Assembly (NCBI GenBank): GCA_015494725.1
Contig: WGAR01000178.1
Coordinates: forward strand, 1 to 11,272
DNA length: 11,272 nucleotides
Source of the DNA: Thermodesulfobacteriaceae bacterium
GTDB taxonomy: Bacteria; Desulfobacterota; Thermodesulfobacteria; Thermodesulfobacteriales; Thermodesulfobacteriaceae
Reading direction: 5' to 3'
Both the position numbers and the translations under genes were made by a program. Positions within the stretch are counted from its first letter, which is position 1. Every line of letters begins with the position of its first letter. Below are positions 5,858 through 11,272 of this stretch, one piece after another. The notes below the pieces were generated by a model, which did not search any database, had not been told where the DNA came from, and saw only the letters and a list, made by a program, of their open reading frames with translations.

Positions 5858-7438
5858 TTAAACTTTAAAACGGGAAACGTTTTCGGCAAGCTGGTGGGCC
5901 AGGGCCACCAGTTTGCGCATGGCTTCCATATTCTCCTTGATGCCGGAAAGGGCCTTTTGAGCGGCCTGATAGGCCTCCTCGGCCTCCCGGGCAAATTCCT
6001 CGGCCCCGGCCTTCTGATCCTCCACCTTTTGAGCGATGTCTCCGATAACCGCAGTCTGTTCCTCCACCGCGCTGGCGATGGCCGAGGCAATCTGATCTAT
6101 TTCCTGGATAATAGAGGCTATTTCATCCGCGGCCCGAATGGCCTCTTCGCTTCCGGATTGCATGGCTCGAATTCGCTGAGTAATGTCCTCGGTGGCTTCA
6201 GCGGTCTGGCGGGCCAGTTCCTTGACTTCGTTGGCCACCACGGCAAAACCCTTGCCAGCCTCCCCGGCCCGGGCGGCCTCGATGGTGGCATTTAAGGCCA
6301 GGAACTTGGTCTGTTCGGCAATGCCGGTAATGAGCTGGATCACCCCCTCGATCTCCTGCGAGGCCTCCCCCACCCGGTTCATGATCTCCTGGGCCCGTTG
6401 AGCCTTCTCCACCGCCTCCCGGGTCACCATACTCGCCTTGGTGGTGTTCTGACTGATCTCCTGAATGGCTGCGGAAATCTCGTTTATGGATCGAACCTCT
6501 TCCTCCACGCTCTCCAGAACCCGGTGGGCCTCCTCCCGCATCCGGGTGGCCCTCTCTCCGGCCTCCTCGGCCTCCCGCGAAGCCTCTTCCAGCCGGCCTC
6601 TCACCTCCTCGGACACCCTCTCCAGGTTCTCGGAACCGGAAGCTACATCCCGCAGCAGGGGCCGCAGCGAAACTACCATCTGTTCCAACCGCTGAAGGAT
6701 CCGGGAGATTTCGTCCCGTCCGGGAATGGAAAAGGGACGCGAAAAATCCCCGTGGGCCAGATCATCCACCACGGAAAGGATCATCCCTACGCCCCGTGAA
6801 AGCCTTACCGCGATAAAGACCAGCATCAGAAAAGCCGCCACGATCAGAATCAGGGTGGTAATGAACACCGCCTTTTTACTCAATTCCAGGGCCGAATAGG
6901 CCTCCTCTTTGGCCCGGGCTTCCCGCACTTGAACAAATTCCGCATTGAGCTTGCGCAGGAGCGCAAAAAGTCGTTTGGAGGTGGGATTAATGTCTTCATT
7001 ATAAATCCTCACTATATCCTCGTAATCGGCCTCCTCAGCAAAAAGCTTCTGCACTTTGGCTGCGGAAAGGTGTAAACGACGATCGGTCTCTAAAATCTTA
7101 CTTACCAGAGCGGCCTCCTCCGGGGATTCCGGATGGTATTCGGCCAGAAACCTCTCCAACGGACAGCGAGAGGGATCGGTCTCCACCCGGGGAGCACTCT
7201 CGTTCAGAAGACCGGTAAGGAAATTAACCTTCCAGCGAATATGATAGGCCAGAAAATCCTTAACCTTTCGGGTGACCTCGGTGGCTCTTTGAGCCCTTTC
7301 ATAATCCTTAAAGGCTTGCTTCTGTAGATACCAGAGAACCGCCAGATTAAACAAACTCAAAAGCACTATTCCCGCAAGGACCACGGCCAACTTCTGCCAC
7401 ATCTTCAGAGAGCGATCCACCCTTTCCGTAAGTCCCAT
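5858..7438 (-). CDS. methyl-accepting chemotaxis protein with CZB-like sensory region
   Basis: This 526-residue chemoreceptor anchors in the inner membrane through TM1 (about 14-38) and TM2 (about 190-212). The region between is extracytoplasmic and helical. Residues 62-131 resemble a chemoreceptor zinc-binding (CZB) domain: H66-x2-W69-K70, a Cys at C92 after T-D-P-S-R, and D119-R-R-L-H123-x-S-A-A. The CZB C-x-x-G-K-W is changed to C-P-L-E-R-F, and the first His of the usual H-x3-H is Asp. A HAMP domain (about 210-262) and a long coiled-coil signalling domain follow. The hairpin tip around 372-400 (E-Q-T-K-F-L-A-L-N-A-T-I-E-A-A-R-A-G-E) contacts CheA/CheW. There is no C-terminal CheR-tethering pentapeptide. 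AGGAGGT lies 5 bp before the ATG. It is the first gene of an mcp-thrC unit. Zinc or another ligand is inferred only from the motif. Confidence 0.93.
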   Translation of the reverse strand: MGLTERVDRSLKMWQKLAVVLAGIVLLSLFNLAVLWYLQKQAFKDYERAQRATEVTRKVKDFLAYHIRWKVNFLTGLLNESAPRVETDPSRCPLERFLAEYHPESPEEAALVSKILETDRRLHLSAAKVQKLFAEEADYEDIVRIYNEDINPTSKRLFALLRKLNAEFVQVREARAKEEAYSALELSKKAVFITTLILIVAAFLMLVFIAVRLSRGVGMILSVVDDLAHGDFSRPFSIPGRDEISRILQRLEQMVVSLRPLLRDVASGSENLERVSEEVRGRLEEASREAEEAGERATRMREEAHRVLESVEEEVRSINEISAAIQEISQNTTKASMVTREAVEKAQRAQEIMNRVGEASQEIEGVIQLITGIAEQTKFLALNATIEAARAGEAGKGFAVVANEVKELARQTAEATEDITQRIRAMQSGSEEAIRAADEIASIIQEIDQIASAIASAVEEQTAVIGDIAQKVEDQKAGAEEFAREAEEAYQAAQKALSGIKENMEAMRKLVALAHQLAENVSRFKV

Positions 7439-7452
7439 TCACGACCTCCTGT

Positions 7453-7486
7453 GGTAAAATTTGGAATTATAAAAAGTTATTTTACC
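7453..7486. repeat. 8-bp inverted repeat centred on the mcp -10 box
   Basis: Arms GGTAAAAT (7453-7460) and ATTTTACC (7479-7486) are perfect complements 18 bp apart. Their midpoint (7469.5) nearly coincides with the midpoint of the mcp -10 hexamer (7466-7471). They lie in the 85-bp spacer between divergent mcp and the fumarase beta gene. Such spacing suits two half-sites for a dimeric regulator, though AT-richness raises the chance background. Confidence 0.45.
7466..7471 (-). promoter_or_regulatory. -10 element of the mcp-thrC promoter
   Basis: The minus strand reads TATAAT, the exact consensus. Transcription would start near 7459, leaving a short leader with AGGAGGT (7450-7444) 5 bp before the ATG. 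No good -35 is seen 17 bp upstream (AGATGA), which suggests dependence on an activator or a different sigma factor. Confidence 0.5.
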
Positions 7487-7523
7487 GATCATCTAGAGTT
7501 TAGATCAAGGGGGAAGGAAATAA

Positions 7524-8081
7524 ATGCCTAAAATCCTCTATTTCCCGGTGGAGGATCGGGAAATTTTTGAGGCCCTGAGTCCTGGAGAGTTGATCTTGAT
7601 CCGGGGCAGGTTGCTGGGGGCCCGGGATGCCACCCATCGACGGATGCTGGAACTTCTGGACCAGGGAAGGGACCTTCCCGTTCCCCTGGAGGGAGAGTGT
7701 CTTTATTACGTGGGGCCGAGTCCGGCCCCCCCGGGAAAGATGATCGGGGCTGCCGGCCCTACCACCGCCTATCGCATGGATCCCTATACTCCCCGTTTAC
7801 TGGAGCTGGGTCTGGCTGCCACCATGGGCAAGGGGCCGCGGGGGCCGGAGGTACGGGAAGCCATAAAACGACACCGGGCCCTCTACCTGGCCACCTTCGG
7901 AGGGGCCGGAGCTTATCTGGCCCGCCGGATCACTTCGGTACGGGTGCTGGCTTTCGAGGACCTGGGCCCCGAAGCCCTGCTGGAACTGGAGGTGGAAAAC
8001 TTTCCTGCGGTGGTCATCAATACCCCCTCCGGCGAGGATTATTACCAGGAGGTGCTCCGGCGTGCCGGTAGCCTGGGGTGA
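7524..8081 (+). CDS. class I fumarate hydratase / tartrate dehydratase-type beta subunit
   Basis: This 185-residue protein matches the C-terminal (beta) domain of class I Fe-S hydro-lyases, which with the alpha domain carrying the [4Fe-4S] cluster hydrates fumarate to malate. Visible motifs are G-A-R-D-A-T-H-R-R (32-40), G-P-T-T-A-Y-R-M-D (78-86), G-K-G (102-104) and E-D-L-G-P-E-A (145-151). The alpha subunit gene, usually next to it, is not in the window: upstream is the divergent mcp. Near the C-terminus the usual Asp before the G-x-D segment is Asn-Thr (165-166), a small departure. The ribosome binding site GGGAAGGAA precedes the ATG. It leads a three-gene overlapping operon with a UPF0280 protein and a cation transporter. 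Specificity for fumarate versus tartrate or another hydroxy-acid cannot be decided. Confidence 0.9.
   Translation: MPKILYFPVEDREIFEALSPGELILIRGRLLGARDATHRRMLELLDQGRDLPVPLEGECLYYVGPSPAPPGKMIGAAGPTTAYRMDPYTPRLLELGLAATMGKGPRGPEVREAIKRHRALYLATFGGAGAYLARRITSVRVLAFEDLGPEALLELEVENFPAVVINTPSGEDYYQEVLRRAGSLG
8047..8064 (+). promoter_or_regulatory. consensus ribosome binding site and GTG start of the UPF0280 gene
   Basis: AGGAGGTG (8047-8054) is fully complementary to the anti-Shine-Dalgarno and lies 7 bp before GTG (8062-8064), inside the last codons of the fumarase beta gene. It fixes the start in a region where no ATG is available in frame. Confidence 0.8.
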
Positions 8082-8808
8082 AATTCGCCATTATCGCACC
8101 TGGCTGCGCCCCGGCCAGGGACTTCGGGCCTTCCGGGTGGTGTATCGGGAAACCGACCTGGCCCTCCTGGCCGAAAGGGATCTTTCCATGGAAGTGCTCC
8201 ATCTCATCCAGGAGATCCGGCGACCACTGGAAAGATACATCCAGGATCATCCGGAATTCCTCAAGGCCCTGAAACCCCTCTCCGAAGACCCCAGCGCCCC
8301 GCCCCTGGTCCGAAAGATGATGACCGCGGCACGCCTGGCCCGGGTGGGTCCCATGGCTGCGGTGGCCGGAGCCATTGCCGAAGAGGTGGGACATCGGCTT
8401 CTCGCCCGGGGATTAACCTCTCAGGTGGTGGTGGAAAACGGAGGAGACATCTTCCTGGCCCTTGAGCGTTCGGCCACCGTGGCCCTCTACGCCGGGGAAT
8501 CCCCCCTTTCCGGACGGGTGGGTTTGCGCATAGCCCGGGAATTCATGCCCTGCGGGGTATGCACCTCCTCCGGACGGGTAGGACACAGCCTCTCCTTGGG
8601 CCGCGCCGAAGCGGTTTGCGTCATCGCCCGCGACACCGCTCTGGCCGACGCTGCAGCCACCGCTCTGGCCAATCTGGTAAAGGGGCGCAAGTCCCTGCCC
8701 CGGGTGCTGGAGGCCGCAGAGGATATCCCCGGAATCCTGGGGGTGGTGGCAGTGGTAGAGGATCGACTGGGCGCCAGAGGGAAAGCGGTGGAACTGGTAT
8801 CCCTATGA
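8062..8808 (+). CDS. UPF0280-family protein (ApbE-like fold)
   Basis: This 248-residue protein of the uncharacterised UPF0280 family is distantly related to ApbE, the FAD:protein FMN transferase. Family-specific segments are V-G-P-M-A-A-V-A-G-A-I-A-E-E-V-G (95-110), V-E-N-G-G-D-I-F-L (124-132), V-C-T-S-S-G-R-V-G-H-S (167-177) and A-D-A-A-A-T-A-L-A-N (195-204). The G-G-D-I and A-D-A-x-A-T elements correspond to ApbE's nucleotide and metal-binding parts, but no flavin transfer has been shown for this family as far as I know. The GTG start at 8062 is chosen because a perfect AGGAGGTG (8047-8054) sits 7 bp upstream. It overlaps the fumarase beta gene by 20 bp, and its TGA overlaps the next ATG. 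No signal peptide is present, unlike many ApbE proteins, so it is probably cytosolic. Confidence 0.9.
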   Translation: MPVAWGEIRHYRTWLRPGQGLRAFRVVYRETDLALLAERDLSMEVLHLIQEIRRPLERYIQDHPEFLKALKPLSEDPSAPPLVRKMMTAARLARVGPMAAVAGAIAEEVGHRLLARGLTSQVVVENGGDIFLALERSATVALYAGESPLSGRVGLRIAREFMPCGVCTSSGRVGHSLSLGRAEAVCVIARDTALADAAATALANLVKGRKSLPRVLEAAEDIPGILGVVAVVEDRLGARGKAVELVSL

Positions 8809-9755
8809 ACGGAGCCTATCAGGTAACCCTGATCGGGATAGGGATCAACTTTTTTCTGGCTGCTCTCAAAATCGCTGCCGGATGGTGGGGACACAGCCAG
8901 GCTGTGTTCGCCGATGGTATCCACAGTCTTTCGGATCTGGCCACGGATTTTCTTACCCTTTTCGGTATCCGTTACGGAAGCGCACCCCCCGACGCCTGCC
9001 ATCCTTACGGCCATCGACGCATCGAAACCCTCATCGCCGTAATCATCGGCGTGATCCTGGGGGCCGGAGCCCTGGCCCTTACCGGCAAGGCCCTCTATTC
9101 CCTGGTTACCTGTTCTCAGGGGAAACTTCTCCCGGCCTGGGTCCTCCTTCCCCCTACCCTCTCCCTCTTTCTCAAGGAGGCCCTCTACCGGGTAACCCTG
9201 AAGGTAGGACAACGTCTGGGTTCCCCGGCGGTAATAGCCAATGCCCTTCACCACCGTTCGGATGCCTTAAGCTCCATCCCGGCCATAGCCGGACCGGCCC
9301 TGGCCGCCTGGCGACCGGATCTGACCTTCTTCGACCCCCTGGCCTCGGTGGCCGTCTCCTTCTTCATCCTTAAGGCCGCCTGGGAAATCATTCATCCCGG
9401 GGTGGTGGAACTCTGCGACGGGGTGAGCGTCGGGGAAACCGAAACCATCCGTAAAGAAGTCCTGGGGGTTCCGGGGGTTAAAGGCACCCACCGTATCCGC
9501 ACCCGCAAGCACGCCGGACATACCCTGGTGGATCTACATATCCAGGTGGACCCGGAACTTTCGGTGCGGGAAGGACACGCTATTTCCGAAAGGGTCAAAA
9601 GGACCCTTCTCCATCACCACCCCCGGATCATCGATGTGGTGGTGCATCTGGAACCCTTTGAGGAGATTAACCCGGAGGCCAGCTCATCTCCCGACCGGCC
9701 AGAAGGTGCAGATGAAGGTGAAACACGGTCTGACCGGCCAGCGAACCGGAATTAA
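8805..9755 (+). CDS. cation diffusion facilitator (CDF) family metal transporter
   Basis: This 316-residue inner-membrane protein exports divalent metal in exchange for protons. It has six predicted membrane segments in residues 5-200, with metal-site motifs H40-x3-D44 in TM2 and H149-x3-D153 in TM5, plus the CDF-typical H-P-Y-G-H (66-70). The two H-x3-D motifs suggest zinc rather than iron or manganese, by family analogy. The cytoplasmic domain (about 205-285) ends V-H-L-E-P. The last 30 residues (287-316) are a charged, probably disordered tail coded in the region that overlaps the opposite-strand HIT gene by 89 bp. The ATG overlaps the preceding TGA (ATGA), so the start is 8805 and translation is coupled to the UPF0280 gene. 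Confidence 0.92.
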   Translation: MNGAYQVTLIGIGINFFLAALKIAAGWWGHSQAVFADGIHSLSDLATDFLTLFGIRYGSAPPDACHPYGHRRIETLIAVIIGVILGAGALALTGKALYSLVTCSQGKLLPAWVLLPPTLSLFLKEALYRVTLKVGQRLGSPAVIANALHHRSDALSSIPAIAGPALAAWRPDLTFFDPLASVAVSFFILKAAWEIIHPGVVELCDGVSVGETETIRKEVLGVPGVKGTHRIRTRKHAGHTLVDLHIQVDPELSVREGHAISERVKRTLLHHHPRIIDVVVHLEPFEEINPEASSSPDRPEGADEGETRSDRPANRN

Positions 9756-10026
9756 GAACCAGGCGATACCCCCGGGTGGGATCCTGGGAGGGGGAATGCC
9801 CTAGATCCTCGGCAATCTTGCGGGCCACCCAGAAAAGATGCCCGATAAGCTCCCGATCTTCCTCCTCCATCTCATGGATCCCGGCCAGATGTTTCTTGGG
9901 AATGATGAGGATATGTATGGGAGCCACCGGATTGATATCATGAAAGGCATAGGCCAGTTCATCCTCGTAAACCTTGCGGGAGGGAATTTCTCCCCTCAGG
10001 ATCTTACAGAAGATACAATCCCCCAT
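9667..10026 (-). CDS. HIT-family (HinT-like) purine nucleoside phosphoramidase/hydrolase
   Basis: This 119-residue histidine-triad protein hydrolyses AMP-linked compounds such as adenosine phosphoramidates and adenylates. It has C4-x2-C7 in C-I-F-C-K-I, D-I-N-P-V-A-P-I-H-I-L-I-I-P-K (30-44), and N-S-G-x3-G-Q-T-V-x-H-L-H-L-H (92-107). The active-site triad is H103, H105, H107. The family-typical C-terminus W-P-P-G is intact, so the overlap with the transporter gene on the other strand does not truncate it. GGGGAGGA lies 4 bp before the ATG at 10026, and a promoter lies just upstream. It is monocistronic, with 82 bp separating its start codon from that of divergent amrS. Confidence 0.94.
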   Translation of the reverse strand: MGDCIFCKILRGEIPSRKVYEDELAYAFHDINPVAPIHILIIPKKHLAGIHEMEEEDRELIGHLFWVARKIAEDLGHSPSQDPTRGYRLVLNSGSLAGQTVFHLHLHLLAGREMSWPPG

Positions 10027-10053
10027 CTGCTCCTCCCCGTGGTCTTTTGTTCT

Positions 10054-10082
10054 TTTATAGAAAATTTTCCGCCTTGCCTCAA
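10054..10082 (-). promoter_or_regulatory. promoter of the HIT gene
   Basis: On the minus strand, -35 TTGAGG (10082-10077) and -10 TATAAA (10059-10054) have a 17-bp spacer. Transcription would start near 10047, giving a leader of about 20 nt that holds the ribosome binding site. Confidence 0.65.
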
Positions 10083-10102
10083 GGCCTTAAGAGACCTATT
10101 TT
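10074..10102 (+). promoter_or_regulatory. promoter of amrS-hypE, placed for a leaderless mRNA
   Basis: The -35 TTGCCT (10074-10079) and -10 TATTTT (10097-10102) are 17 bp apart. Only 6 bp separate the -10 from the ATG at 10109, so the first transcribed base should be at or next to the A of the start codon. No Shine-Dalgarno is seen upstream of the ATG, which fits a leaderless message. The -35 overlaps the -35 of the divergent HIT promoter by 3 bp. Confidence 0.6.
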
Positions 10103-10108
10103 AAAGTT

Positions 10109-11125
10109 ATGCGGGAGGCCCTTCTCTACGAGCGGCTGGAAGGACGGGAGGTGCGGTGCCATCTATGTAACCATCGCTGCCGCATTCCCCCGGGAAAGAC
10201 CGGTCTGTGCGGGGTGCGCAAAAACGAGGAGGGGGTTCTTTATTCCCTGGTCTATGGCCAGATTATCGCCCGACATGTGGACCCCATAGAAAAAAAACCC
10301 CTCTTTCACTTCCTGCCCGGGAGTTTGAGTTATTCCATAGCCACGGTGGGCTGTAACTTTCAGTGTGATTTCTGTCAGAACTTCGAGATCTCGCAATTTC
10401 CCCGCCATTACGGTTATGTGACCGGAGAGAGAATTTCTCCAGAGGAGGTGGTGGCCGAGGCCCTGCGCTCGGGTTCCCGGTCCATCTCCTATACCTATAC
10501 CGAACCCACGGTCTATTTCGAGTTCGCTCTGGATTGTGCCCGACTGGCCGATGAGAAGGGGCTCAAAAACGTTTTTGTTTCCAACGGTTATATGACCCCG
10601 GAAGCCCTGGACACCCTGCATCCCCATCTTCATGCCGCCAATATCGATCTTAAGGCCTTTCGGGAAGAATTCTACGCCCGACACTGTAAGGCCCGGCTGA
10701 AACCGGTCCTTGAAACCCTTAAATATCTCAAGCGTCTGGGGGTATGGCTGGAGGTAACCACCCTTATCATTCCCGGAGAAAACGACGATCCCGGAGAGTT
10801 GCGGGAGATCGCTGCCTTCATTCGGGACGAACTGGGACCCGAAACCCCCTGGCACGTAACCCGCTTTTACCCCACCTATCGTCTCCTTACCCGTCCTCCC
10901 ACCCCGGTAGAGATCCTCCAGCGAGCCTATAGCCTGGGGCGTGAGGCCGGGTTGAAGTACGTCTATACCGGTAACATTCCCGGAGACAAAGGGGAAAACA
11001 CCTATTGCTGGTCCTGCGGACGCCTGCTCATTGAACGTTACGGTTTCCGGATCCTGAAAAGCGAAATCACCCCTGAAGGGCGTTGTCCGGAGTGCGGGGC
11101 GGTCATTGATGGTCTCTGGGAATGA
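10109..11125 (+). CDS. amrS: AmmeMemoRadiSam system radical SAM enzyme
   Basis: This 338-residue radical SAM protein of the AmrS family (often annotated as a pyruvate formate-lyase activating enzyme homologue) typically co-occurs with MEMO and AMMECR1 domain proteins; its reaction is unknown. The radical SAM cluster motif is C82-x3-C86-x2-C89. N-terminal cysteines C17, C20, C24 and C34 form a likely metal or Fe-S site, and C300-x2-C303 with C326-x2-C329 form a C-terminal zinc-ribbon-like site. The barrel carries family segments Y-T-Y-T-E-P-T (128-134), V-S-N-G-Y-M (157-162), N-I-D-L-K-A-F (178-184) and I-P-G-E-N-D (221-226). The start follows the upstream -10 by 6 bp with no ribosome binding site. 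The 3' end overlaps hypE by 17 bp. Neither MEMO nor AMMECR1 lies in this window. Confidence 0.93.
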   Translation: MREALLYERLEGREVRCHLCNHRCRIPPGKTGLCGVRKNEEGVLYSLVYGQIIARHVDPIEKKPLFHFLPGSLSYSIATVGCNFQCDFCQNFEISQFPRHYGYVTGERISPEEVVAEALRSGSRSISYTYTEPTVYFEFALDCARLADEKGLKNVFVSNGYMTPEALDTLHPHLHAANIDLKAFREEFYARHCKARLKPVLETLKYLKRLGVWLEVTTLIIPGENDDPGELREIAAFIRDELGPETPWHVTRFYPTYRLLTRPPTPVEILQRAYSLGREAGLKYVYTGNIPGDKGENTYCWSCGRLLIERYGFRILKSEITPEGRCPECGAVIDGLWE

Positions 11126-11272
11126 AAAGATAATCCTTCTCGACCATGGAAGCGGGGGCCGGGCCACCCACCGTCTGTTGCGGGAAATAATCCTTCCGGC
11201 CTTCGGGCAGGAAGATTATTTGCTCGACGCGGCCCTTCTGGAATTAAACGCCTCCTCCCTGGCCTTTACCAC
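11109..11272 (+). CDS. hypE: hydrogenase maturation protein HypE, 5' part (runs off the window)
   Basis: The first 54 codons match the N-terminus of HypE, which with HypF makes the thiocarboxamide-derived cyanide ligand for the [NiFe] hydrogenase iron. Visible are I-I-L-L-D-H-G-S-G-G-R-A-T (8-20), the conserved opening of the family, L-P-A-F-G (30-34), and L-D-A-A-L-L-E (40-46) followed by L-A-F-T before the window ends. The ATG at 11109 is the only start that keeps this frame: the ATG at 11122 leads straight to a stop. It overlaps the end of amrS by 17 bp, so the two are likely coupled. A moderate GGGGCGG lies upstream. The rest of the gene, and any further hyp genes, lie beyond the window. 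Confidence 0.87.
   Translation, partial: MVSGNEKIILLDHGSGGRATHRLLREIILPAFGQEDYLLDAALLELNASSLAFT

Noticed and set aside
8487..9254. 255-codon minus-strand open frame across the UPF0280/CDF junction
   Set aside because: It spans two well-supported plus-strand genes and its translation has no family character.
11122..11133. ATG at 11122 as the hypE start
   Set aside because: It reads into a stop after two codons; the frame matching HypE begins at 11109.
10163..11167. 334-codon minus-strand open frame opposite amrS
   Set aside because: Antisense shadow of amrS with no recognisable motif and no start signals.

Overview
The window looks like chromosome of a thermophilic, moderately GC-rich anaerobic bacterium. 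The likeliest group is Thermodesulfobacteriota (a Thermosulfurimonas/Thermodesulfatator-like organism). This is inferred from protein character (Glu/Arg/Lys-rich, compact), a TrmI-type tRNA m1A58 methyltransferase, a two-subunit class I fumarase component, an M18 aminopeptidase, an AmmeMemoRadiSam radical SAM enzyme and the start of hypE. No 16S or other marker is present, so the placement is tentative. Genes are tightly packed, often with ATGA overlaps, and no phage, transposon, CRISPR array or obvious transferred island is visible.

Layout. (1) Positions 1-780: a minus-strand tRNA-Arg(UCU), a small minus-strand zinc-finger-like protein, a 169-bp divergent spacer with a good sigma70-type promoter whose -35 lies inside a perfect 10-bp dyad, and a small Arg/Lys-rich plus-strand protein. 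(2) Positions 777-4129, minus strand: a tight operon of M18 aminopeptidase (apeA), tRNA m1A methyltransferase (trmI) and a single ORF joining YbeY and PdxJ in frame. The operon has its own promoter, with a 15-bp dyad over the -10. (3) Positions 4262-4486: a small plus-strand gene with a clear signal peptide and strong ribosome binding site, lying in the gap between thrC and apeA. (4) Positions 4464-7438, minus strand: a chemoreceptor gene (mcp) with a CZB-like extracytoplasmic domain, followed 2 bp later by threonine synthase (thrC). (5) Positions 7524-9755, plus strand: an overlapping three-gene operon of a fumarase beta subunit without its alpha partner, a UPF0280 (ApbE-like) protein and a cation diffusion facilitator. 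(6) Positions 9667-10026, minus strand: a HIT-family nucleotide hydrolase whose 3' end overlaps the transporter gene by 89 bp. (7) Positions 10109 to the end, plus strand: amrS overlapping the 5' part of hypE. The hit and amrS promoters are back to back with overlapping -35 boxes, and the amrS -10 sits so close to the ATG that a leaderless mRNA is predicted.

How it fits together: most genes are housekeeping (tRNA modification, 16S rRNA maturation through YbeY, vitamin B6 synthesis, threonine synthesis, peptide turnover, hydrogenase maturation). I see no defence system or biosynthetic cluster. The most interesting points are the YbeY-PdxJ joining with a preserved internal Shine-Dalgarno, the orphan fumarase beta subunit coupled to a UPF0280 protein, the divergent zinc-type chemoreceptor domain, the amrS/hit promoter arrangement, and several symmetric sequences placed exactly on promoter elements.
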